This document shows positions 1 to 4,513 of a DNA stretch of 5,635 nt, piece by piece. Numbering within the stretch: the first letter of the stretch is position 1; every line of letters begins with the position of its first letter. A program made the translations under genes and the position numbers. The notes beneath the pieces were generated by a model, which saw only the letters and a list, made by a program, of their open reading frames with translations, was not told the DNA's origin and did not search any database. The stretch comes from an uncultured Bacilli bacterium (lineage in GTDB: Bacteria > Bacillota_I > Bacilli_A > RF39 > UBA660): positions 1 through 5,635 of the forward strand of contig CANRGI010000087.1 in the NCBI GenBank assembly GCA_947630095.1. The letters run 5' to 3'.

Positions 1-1
1 A

Positions 2-550
2 GGAGTGCTTCCTGACGGGTTAACAGGTAGATACCAAGACGAATATATAATACCTTATTTAAAGAATAATAATTGGGACGAAGGAATAAAAAATGGATAC
101 TCTGCTTTTTATAAAAAATTATGCGAATACTATAATATAGATGCAAGTGAAGTAGATGCACAAATAGTGAATACTAATAATGATACTAGTTCAAATATAG
201 CATTTGATTTTATTTCATATATATTAATTTATAGTTTCATTTTAGGAGTAGTATTTGCTAATGCTAATAAAAATAAAAAGTATTTATCATTTAAGATAAT
301 GGCTTTAATAAATATAATTGCTTTTATACCACTTTATATATATTTTTCAAAATTTATGATAGAATATTTATTTACTGAAATTATTGGTTTTTTTGCTGGT
401 ATGATAACAGGCACTGGAGGTGGCTTTTTAGGAGGCTTTTTTGGTGGAGGGGGTTACTCTGGAGGAAGTTCAGGTGGTTTTGGAGGAGGTGGAGGCTTCT
501 CTGGAGGTGGTGGTTCTTCTGGTGGAGGAGGCTCTTCTAGGAGTTTTTAG
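2..550 (+). CDS. TPM-domain (YgcG-type) membrane protein, C-terminal part; N-terminus lies upstream of the window
   Basis: This reading frame is open to the left edge. Its first visible residues (GVLPDGLTGRYQDEYIIPYL, then NWDEGI and a YSAFYKKL helix) match the end of a TPM domain (older name DUF477), where G-LPD-AGRI-DE-IIP-and GI are conserved. The GTG at 5 is therefore an internal Val, not a start, and about half the domain plus the expected signal peptide lie outside. Counting from Val at 5, hydrophobic segments sit at about residues 65-86 and 95-116, with a weaker one at 118-134. Residues 137-179 are a Gly/Ser tail ending RSF, as in other YgcG-like proteins. TPM proteins are thought to be membrane-anchored, with the TPM domain outside the cell; some TPM domains have been reported as phosphatases, but the role here is unknown. 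LemA genes are common neighbours of this family and could lie upstream. The stop is TAG at 548-550, and the next gene follows after 9 bases. Confidence 0.85.
   Translation, partial: GVLPDGLTGRYQDEYIIPYLKNNNWDEGIKNGYSAFYKKLCEYYNIDASEVDAQIVNTNNDTSSNIAFDFISYILIYSFILGVVFANANKNKKYLSFKIMALINIIAFIPLYIYFSKFMIEYLFTEIIGFFAGMITGTGGGFLGGFFGGGGYSGGSSGGFGGGGGFSGGGGSSGGGGSSRSF
412..545 (+). repeat. Gly/Ser low-complexity coding tract (GGA/GGT-rich)
   Basis: This part of the TPM-protein gene is built from imperfect GGN-GGN-TCT units encoding GGGG, GGGGSS and similar runs. It is far richer in G than anything else in the window. It contains many GG pairs and several Shine-Dalgarno-like GGAGG strings, none followed by a usable start in another frame that I would accept. 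The encoded tail is flexible and typical of YgcG-like proteins. Tract length is likely to vary between strains by slippage; that is inference. Confidence 0.8.
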
Positions 551-559
551 AGGTATGTT

Positions 560-1201
560 ATGAATAATGGTTTATTTGAAAAATTTATGAAGTTATTTAG
601 TATTTTACTTTTATGTTTAGCAGTACTTGCTTATACTGTTTTTGGTGGGTTAGAGACTATAACAAATATTTTATTAATAATTTATGCTATTTTAGTTTTA
701 ATAAGATTATTTACTATATTTGTAATTAAAAGAGGTAATGTTTCTAATAAATATAATATAAATAGTAATACATTTAAAGAAGATTTAATAGATAAATTAA
801 ATAATAAAGGATATCAAGTAGGAAAAAGAGAAAATAATACAACTTTGTATTATAAAGAATATAATGATAAAGAAATTTATTATGTTTTAACTTATGAAAC
901 AAATAAGTTTTATTTAAGAAGTATTAATTTTTTAACTAATTTAATGTATGAATTTCATAAAGATATATCTATTTTAAAGGGGATAGATAATGTTAGATAT
1001 ATAATAATTGTTATAAGTGATAAAGAAAGTAAAGGAATTAGTAGAATGCTTAAAATAAATGGAACTGGTAGTAATAGATGTGGAGTTAATTCTGCTATTA
1101 TATTAAATAAAAATAAAGCATATATATCTAGTGTAAAAAGTAATAATTATGTTTATGAAGATATAATAAGAGAGGCTAAATATTTAATAATTAATAAGTA
1201 A
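560..1201 (+). CDS. Two-TM membrane protein of unknown function, probably co-transcribed with the TPM gene
   Basis: This encodes 213 residues. I do not recognise the family. Two hydrophobic helices at about residues 9-29 and 34-56 form a hairpin, followed by the basic stretch VIKRG, so the remaining ~155 residues are most likely cytoplasmic. That part looks like a folded alpha/beta domain: a helix at 72-83 (FKEDLIDKLNNKGYQV), beta-like strands at 94-112 (TTLYYKEY, EIYYVLTY) and 144-153 (NVRYIIIVIS), a small GTGSNRCGVNSA segment at 168-179, and a C-terminal helix. No catalytic signature is convincing. The start at 560 is preceded by AGAGG at 549-553 with 6 bases of spacing; the ATG at 555 stops after one codon. 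It begins 9 bases after the TPM gene with no promoter or terminator between, so an operon and a functional link are plausible. No terminator is visible after it. Confidence 0.8.
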   Translation: MNNGLFEKFMKLFSILLLCLAVLAYTVFGGLETITNILLIIYAILVLIRLFTIFVIKRGNVSNKYNINSNTFKEDLIDKLNNKGYQVGKRENNTTLYYKEYNDKEIYYVLTYETNKFYLRSINFLTNLMYEFHKDISILKGIDNVRYIIIVISDKESKGISRMLKINGTGSNRCGVNSAIILNKNKAYISSVKSNNYVYEDIIREAKYLIINK

Positions 1202-1206
1202 TTTTA

Positions 1207-1235
1207 TTGTTAAATAAATATAAGAGTGTTATAAT
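1207..1235 (+). promoter_or_regulatory. sigma-A promoter of frr with extended -10
   Basis: TTGTTA (1207-1212) and a perfect TATAAT (1230-1235) are separated by 17 bases. A TG dinucleotide at 1227-1228 makes an extended -10. Transcription should start near 1241-1243, only about 14 bases before the frr ATG, so the Shine-Dalgarno would sit at the very 5' end of the mRNA. Confidence 0.75.
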
Positions 1236-1241
1236 GTTTAC

Positions 1242-1249
1242 AGGAGAAG
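1242..1249 (+). promoter_or_regulatory. frr ribosome binding site
   Basis: AGGAGAAG lies here; its AGGAG core ends 9 bases before the ATG at 1256 and fixes that start. It is notable because it nearly coincides with the predicted transcription start. Confidence 0.75.
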
Positions 1250-1255
1250 TGAAAT

Positions 1256-1795
1256 ATGTTTAATGAAAATGATGTAAAAGTAAAAATGGATAAGGCAGTG
1301 GAGGCTTTAGAAAGTAAATTTACTACTGTAAGAGCAGGAAGAGCAAACCCTAATATTTTGAACGGAATAATGGTTGATTATTATGGGACTAGTACTCCAA
1401 TACAGTCTATTGCTACTATAAGTGTACCAGAAGCAAGACAACTTATGATAAAACCTTTTGATAAAAATGCACTTAAGGAAATAGAAAAAGCAATTTATAC
1501 TGCTGAATTGGGTATGGCACCTACTAATAATGGAGAAGTAATTATATTATCAATACCTGAATTAACAGAAGAAACTAGAAAAACTTATGTAAAACAAGTA
1601 AAAGATATGACAGAGGAAGCACGTATCGCACTTAGAAATATAAGACAAGAAGCAAATAATGGAATTAAAAAATTAGAATTAAGTGAGGATGAAGAAAAGG
1701 TAAACTTAGATAAAGTTCAAAAGTTAATAGATAATTACAATAAAATAGTAGAAGATAAATTTAAAGAGAAAGAAAAAGAATTATTAAGTATATAA
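1256..1795 (+). CDS. frr: Ribosome recycling factor (RRF)
   Basis: This cytoplasmic protein acts with EF-G to split the post-termination ribosome so that the subunits can be reused. Its 179 residues are slightly short of the ~185 usual in bacteria, but the protein is complete. Family marks are clear: MDKAVEAL near residue 11, the TVRAGRANPNIL loop at 24-34, VDYYGTSTPIQSIA at 40-53, LTEETRKTYVKQVK at 103-116 and RNIRQEANN at 127-135. Arg130 aligns with Arg132 of E. coli RRF, which is needed for activity. The long three-helix bundle (about 1-28 and 104-179) and the small beta domain between are both present. The gene is not flanked by pyrH or uppS, its usual partners. It has its own promoter (TATAAT at 1230-1235) and an intrinsic terminator just after the TAA, so it seems to be a monocistronic unit. 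Confidence 0.98.
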   Translation: MFNENDVKVKMDKAVEALESKFTTVRAGRANPNILNGIMVDYYGTSTPIQSIATISVPEARQLMIKPFDKNALKEIEKAIYTAELGMAPTNNGEVIILSIPELTEETRKTYVKQVKDMTEEARIALRNIRQEANNGIKKLELSEDEEKVNLDKVQKLIDNYNKIVEDKFKEKEKELLSI

Positions 1796-1800
1796 TATTT

Positions 1801-1824
1801 AGAAACTAGGTAACTAGTTTTTTT
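1801..1824 (+). terminator. Rho-independent terminator of frr
   Basis: AAACTAG (1803-1809) pairs perfectly with CTAGTTT (1814-1820) around a GTAA loop. A G-U and an A-U pair (1801-1802 with 1821-1822) can extend it. The 3' arm runs into a seven-T stretch (1818-1824). It starts 6 bases after the frr stop codon. Confidence 0.85.
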
Positions 1825-1845
1825 CTATACTCAAGTTTTATTTCG

Positions 1846-1874
1846 TGTTAAAAAATATAAAATTATTATAAAAT
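1846..1874 (+). promoter_or_regulatory. Possible promoter of the XRE-family gene
   Basis: A new promoter is expected between the frr terminator and the gene at 1897. The best -10 is TAAAAT (1869-1874, within TATAAAAT at 1867-1874). It would give a leader of about 15-18 bases, like the other promoters here. The -35 is poor (GTGTTA or TGTTAA near 1845-1851). A second TATAAAAT at 1856-1863 makes the assignment ambiguous. Confidence 0.35.
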
Positions 1875-1883
1875 TTAAGTTAG

Positions 1884-1890
1884 AAAGGAG
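1884..1890 (+). promoter_or_regulatory. Ribosome binding site of the XRE-family gene
   Basis: AAAGGAG ends 6 bases before the ATG at 1897, which supports that start. Confidence 0.8.
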
Positions 1891-1896
1891 AAGAAT

Positions 1897-3018
1897 ATGA
1901 ACCAAGAAAAAATAGGAAAATTTATAGCAGATACTCGTAAAGATAAGAAAATGACACAGACAGAATTAGCAGAAAAATTAGGAGTTACTGACCGTTCTGT
2001 TAGTAACTGGGAAAATGGAAAGAATATGCCTGATTTATCTTTATTTAAACCTCTATGTGAAATACTTGATATAACTATTAATGAATTATTAAGTGGAGAA
2101 AAATTAAATAAAAGTGAATATCAAGAAAAATTAGAAGAAAATATTATAAGGACAATTGATTATACTAGTAAAAATAAAAAAAATAAAATGATTTCTGAAA
2201 TGTTAATGTTGTTTGGTTTTATAATTATTTTTATGGCATTTACTATATATCCTACAGAAAGCAGTTGGGGTGCTATACATTCAGAATTAGGACTTTTCAT
2301 TTCTTTAATAGGTTTTATAATGTTTATTAAAAATTCTAAACTAATAAAAAAAATAATATATGCAGTAATATATTTAATAATAGGTATGAGTTTATTAATG
2401 ACTATAGATTATATTAATGTAAAATTAAATAAAGTTCCTCCAAGATTTTCTTATTTAATTAAAACAAGTGATAATATGATTATCTATAAGTCAGCATTTT
2501 GTAATGTATATAGAATAAATAGAAATACTAAAAATGAATATTATATAGTTGACTATAAAAAAATTTATAATGAAAAAACAATTCCAATAGTGCCATTTAA
2601 TAGAGATAAATCTGGAATAGAAAATATTATAAAATTTAAAAATCAATATGTAGGAAATAATAGTAATGATAGTCATTTAATAGATAGTTTACCTCTTTCA
2701 GAATACGGGTATGTATTTGAAATAAAGAATATGGATTTAATTATTGATTACAATATTACTGACTGGTATATAAATGAAAATAATTATTTAGAAAAATGTC
2801 TATTATACAATAGTGTATCTATATTTTATTTAATAGAAAATGTTAAAAATATTACATTTAATTTTAGTGGTAATACATATAAAGTAAGTAGAGAAGAAAT
2901 AGAAATAAATTATCCTAATTATAAAGATATAAAAGAGAATACTTTTAATAAATATGTAGAAAATAAAATAAATGATAATGAATTTGTAATAGATATATTT
3001 AATAAAATATTTGAATAA
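1897..3018 (+). CDS. Membrane-tethered XRE-family transcriptional regulator with DUF4825-like C-terminal domain
   Basis: This encodes 373 residues. The first ~66 are an XRE/Cro-CI helix-turn-helix domain: MTQTELAEKLGV, then TDRSVSNWENGKNMPD as turn and recognition helix (about 19-46), and LCEILDITINELLSGE closing the fold. A charged linker (67-98) leads to three hydrophobic segments at about 99-118, 130-145 and 151-173. With the DNA-binding domain in the cytoplasm, an odd number of passes puts residues 175-373 outside. That part holds FCNVYRINRNTKNEYYIVD (201-219), PFNRDKSGI, then KNQYVGNNSNDSHLIDSLPLSEYGYVFEI (248-276) and a ...IENVKNITFNFSGNTYKVSREEIE ending. I recognise this from memory as the DUF4825 pattern of Bacillota; a profile search would settle it. 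The likely role is a one-component regulator that senses something outside or in the membrane; ligand and targets are unknown. It stands alone between two terminators. Confidence 0.88.
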   Translation: MNQEKIGKFIADTRKDKKMTQTELAEKLGVTDRSVSNWENGKNMPDLSLFKPLCEILDITINELLSGEKLNKSEYQEKLEENIIRTIDYTSKNKKNKMISEMLMLFGFIIIFMAFTIYPTESSWGAIHSELGLFISLIGFIMFIKNSKLIKKIIYAVIYLIIGMSLLMTIDYINVKLNKVPPRFSYLIKTSDNMIIYKSAFCNVYRINRNTKNEYYIVDYKKIYNEKTIPIVPFNRDKSGIENIIKFKNQYVGNNSNDSHLIDSLPLSEYGYVFEIKNMDLIIDYNITDWYINENNYLEKCLLYNSVSIFYLIENVKNITFNFSGNTYKVSREEIEINYPNYKDIKENTFNKYVENKINDNEFVIDIFNKIFE

Positions 3019-3036
3019 AGGGGTTATCCCTTTTTT
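3017..3036 (+). terminator. Rho-independent terminator overlapping the stop codon of the XRE-family gene
   Basis: AAAGGG (3017-3022) pairs with CCCTTT (3028-3033) around a GTTAT loop, followed by a T run (3031-3036). The first two stem bases are the last two bases of the TAA stop (3016-3018), so the terminator starts inside the gene's end. Confidence 0.85.
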
Positions 3037-3081
3037 GTTTACACTAAAATATAATAAATTAAAGATTTTTTAGATAAATTT

Positions 3082-3090
3082 TGGTATAAT
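3082..3090 (+). promoter_or_regulatory. Extended -10 promoter of the four-TM protein gene
   Basis: TGG followed by a perfect TATAAT (3085-3090) is an extended -10 element. No good -35 exists at 17 bases upstream (AAGATT at 3062-3067), as is tolerated in extended -10 promoters. Transcription should begin near 3097, giving a leader of about 16 bases to the ATG at 3113. Confidence 0.65.
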
Positions 3091-3097
3091 AATAATT

Positions 3098-3104
3098 AAG
3101 GTGG
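3098..3104 (+). promoter_or_regulatory. Ribosome binding site that decides the start at 3113
   Basis: AAGGTGG lies 8 bases before the ATG at 3113. The in-frame GTG codons at 3101 and 3104 overlap this site, so they are part of it and not starts. Confidence 0.75.
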
Positions 3105-3112
3105 TGCTATTT

Positions 3113-4258
3113 ATGAATTTAATGTGGGTTTTAACGATGTTGTATTTTTGCATTTTAATAGTACTAGAGGTAGTTAATTTATTTGGGGGAAGAAAAGATA
3201 GAAAACATTTTAAAGCATTTAATGGTATGTGGTTTGCATTTATTTTATCTATGATTATTTATGCTATGTATATTTCAACTGATTTATATACTTATGATAC
3301 AAGTGAGTGGGATAAATTAATACCTGCATTTTCTTTAGTAATGTTATTTGTTATAAATTTAATAATAGGTGTAATTTCTTTAATTTTACAAGTTGTTTAT
3401 AAAAAGAAAGATACAATTAATACTTCTAAAATAGGAGAAACTCTTAAATATTTTTTATTAGTTACATTATGTAGTTTAATATTTATAGTAGGACAATTTA
3501 TGTTTAGATATTTTGGAAAAGTTAAAATAGATAATGAAGTAAAAGAAGAAGCACTTTCGTATTTAAAAGAAAAATATGGAACAGAAGAATTTGAAATAGT
3601 AGATATAGATAGAGAATTTGGATATAATGGTTTTATGAGTGATGGAAATATAAATGACTATAATGTAAGTGTTAAATATAAACCTAGTAATATATCATTT
3701 AATATTAGATTAGATGTTAAACATAGTTATAGTTTTATGTATTTTGGCATTATAAAAATAAATAAAAAAGTTAAAGTATCAAAAAGTACTTCAAAAGATA
3801 ATTTTGCTACAAATATATACAATATATATTTAAGAAATTATGAAGATAATTTTTTAGGAGATGTACTTAAAGAAAAAGATAATTTACAAAATTATTTAAA
3901 AGAAAATAATATATCAGTTATGCTTTTATTAAATAAAGGTACATTTGATTATTGGAAATTAGACGATATAATACCTAATAATTATGGAAAAATTATAACT
4001 AAAGAAGATTTATATAAAATAATTATAGATTATCAAATGAAACATGAACTTGAAGTAGTAATAGACTCTAGTGAAGTTAGTAGTGAAGGATTAAGAGAAT
4101 ACTTAATAAATTTATCTAGTAATATAATTAAATATTATAAAGAAGTAAATGGTTTTGAGATAATATGTAATTATAATGGTGATAAGGGAACATTAAAAAT
4201 AGATAATGAATACATATATATAAATGTTAAAGATATAAATGATAAAATAAAAAGATAA
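3113..4258 (+). CDS. Four-TM membrane protein with large C-terminal domain, function unknown
   Basis: With the ATG at 3113 the protein has 381 residues; in-frame GTG codons at 3101 and 3104 are rejected because they sit in the Shine-Dalgarno. I do not recognise the family. Hydrophobic segments lie at about 4-24, 38-57, 71-96 and 111-133. Basic loops GGRKDRKHFK (25-34) and YKKKD (96-100) should face the cytoplasm, which puts both ends outside, including the ~250-residue C-terminal part. That part has a helix and strand at 143-166 (VKEEALSYLKEKYGTEEFEIVDID), beta-like strands at 183-223, a helical stretch at 246-265, and a final alpha/beta segment from 296. There are no obvious catalytic motifs and no lipobox. 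A sensor, a carrier of an exported domain, or an immunity-type membrane protein are all possible. It has its own promoter after the terminator of the XRE gene, so co-regulation with that regulator is only a guess. No clear terminator follows; the pheS promoter begins 5 bases after the stop. Confidence 0.82.
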   Translation: MNLMWVLTMLYFCILIVLEVVNLFGGRKDRKHFKAFNGMWFAFILSMIIYAMYISTDLYTYDTSEWDKLIPAFSLVMLFVINLIIGVISLILQVVYKKKDTINTSKIGETLKYFLLVTLCSLIFIVGQFMFRYFGKVKIDNEVKEEALSYLKEKYGTEEFEIVDIDREFGYNGFMSDGNINDYNVSVKYKPSNISFNIRLDVKHSYSFMYFGIIKINKKVKVSKSTSKDNFATNIYNIYLRNYEDNFLGDVLKEKDNLQNYLKENNISVMLLLNKGTFDYWKLDDIIPNNYGKIITKEDLYKIIIDYQMKHELEVVIDSSEVSSEGLREYLINLSSNIIKYYKEVNGFEIICNYNGDKGTLKIDNEYIYINVKDINDKIKR

Positions 4259-4263
4259 AATAC

Positions 4264-4292
4264 TTGAAAAAAATTATATATTTTGTTAGAAT
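4264..4292 (+). promoter_or_regulatory. sigma-A promoter of the pheST T-box leader
   Basis: TTGAAA (4264-4269) and TAGAAT (4287-4292) are 17 bases apart, with TG at 4284-4285 making an extended -10. The expected transcription start near 4299 falls just before the first base of T-box stem I at 4301, so promoter and riboswitch fit together. Confidence 0.8.
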
Positions 4293-4381
4293 ATAGTTGT
4301 CTTTGGAAGATAAGTAGTAATATATTATTAAATATAGAGAGTTAATGTTAGGTGGAAATTAACAAATAATATTTTATGAAT

Positions 4382-4384
4382 TTC
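4382..4384 (+). promoter_or_regulatory. T-box specifier codon UUC (Phe)
   Basis: TTC lies on the 3' side of the stem I specifier loop after GAA and before A4385, in the standard position. It matches the GAA anticodon of tRNA-Phe and the downstream pheS. The overlapping TTT at 4381-4383 would also be a Phe codon, so the amino-acid call is robust to a one-base error. Confidence 0.85.
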
Positions 4385-4430
4385 ACTTCTTTATATCAAA
4401 GAAACGTAAGATAGGCGTTAACTATAAGAG

Positions 4431-4496
4431 AAGCATAAGTTACTTTATGAATTAAGGTGGTACCGCTGAAATAAGTCAGTCCTTAAGCATAAAGTT
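4431..4496 (+). repeat. Near-direct repeat AAGCATAAGTT / AAGCATAAAGTT flanking the T-box sequence
   Basis: Copies at 4431-4441 and 4485-4496 differ by one inserted A. Both can pair with ACTTTATG (4442-4449): the downstream copy perfectly over 8 bases (CATAAAGT, 4488-4495), the upstream copy as a short local hairpin (CATAA 4434-4438 with TTATG 4445-4449). They look like alternative partners in the riboswitch, not a mobile-element trace. Confidence 0.7.
4452..4486 (+). promoter_or_regulatory. T-box antiterminator / antisequestrator arm
   Basis: TTAAGG (4452-4457) pairs with CCTTAA (4481-4486). The seven-base bulge TGGTACC (4458-4464) follows, then GCTGA (4465-4469) pairs with TCAGT (4476-4480, including one G-U), with an AATAAG loop. 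The first four bulge bases, TGGT, are complementary to the ACCA end of an uncharged tRNA, fitting the A discriminator usual for tRNA-Phe. Confidence 0.9.
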
Positions 4497-4503
4497 TTTA
4501 TTT

Positions 4504-4510
4504 GGGAGGA
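4504..4510 (+). promoter_or_regulatory. pheS ribosome binding site, possibly sequestered by the T-box 3' strand
   Basis: GGGAGGA ends 3 bases before the ATG at 4514 (about 5 from the GGAGG core). It rules out the in-frame TTG at 4502, which overlaps it. GAGGA (4506-4510) can pair with TCCTT (4480-4484), the 3' strand of the antiterminator arm, with one G-U pair. Confidence 0.7.
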
Positions 4511-4513
4511 AAA

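Larger units (their letters stand above)
4301..4510 (+). ncRNA. T-box riboswitch leader, tRNA-Phe responsive, controlling pheST
   Basis: The element binds a tRNA through its anticodon and its free 3' end, and so reads the charging state of that tRNA. Stem I closes with CTTTG (4301-4305) against CAAAG (4397-4401), and GAAG (4306-4309) can pair with CTTC (4386-4389). The AGTAGTA strand (4314-4320) faces the specifier side. An upper helix pairs ATATTATT (4322-4329) with AATAATAT (4365-4372), and the apical arm pairs GTTAAT (4341-4346) with ATTAAC (4358-4363), flanked by an AG-rich bulge (AGAGA, 4336-4340) and a GGTGG loop (4351-4355), as expected of canonical T-boxes. The specifier is UUC at 4382-4384, followed by A, in GAA-U-UUC-AC. 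The conserved T-box sequence AAGGTGGTACCGC is at 4454-4466. Uncharged tRNA-Phe should raise pheST expression. The downstream switch is unusual and is described separately. Confidence 0.95.

Noticed and set aside
5..7. GTG at 5 as a true start of the first gene
   Set aside because: The preceding Gly codon and the following residues continue a TPM domain pattern, so the protein must begin upstream of the window.
412..545. G-rich tract as a G-quadruplex or regulatory repeat
   Set aside because: It is explained by coding for the Gly/Ser tail typical of YgcG-like proteins; the G runs are mostly only two or three long.
1856..1874. Tandem TATAAAAT copies as an operator or repeat element
   Set aside because: Two 8-base A+T copies are expected by chance in this composition; they only make the -10 choice uncertain.
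2491..2676. 61-codon open frame on the - strand inside the XRE-family gene
   Set aside because: It lies wholly opposite the DUF4825-like region, is low-complexity Ile/Phe/Tyr as expected from antisense of A+T-rich code, and has no supporting promoter or family resemblance.
3101..3112. GTG at 3101 or 3104 as the start of the four-TM protein
   Set aside because: Both lie in the AAGGTGG ribosome site and within a few bases of the predicted transcription start.
4268..4285. A+T-only hairpin (AAAAT with ATTTT) after the four-TM gene as a terminator
   Set aside because: It is weak, lacks any G-C pair, has no following U run, and lies inside the pheS promoter spacer.
4502..4513. TTG at 4502 as the start of pheS
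   Set aside because: It overlaps the GGGAGGA Shine-Dalgarno; the ATG at 4514 is correctly spaced and gives the expected PheS N-terminus.
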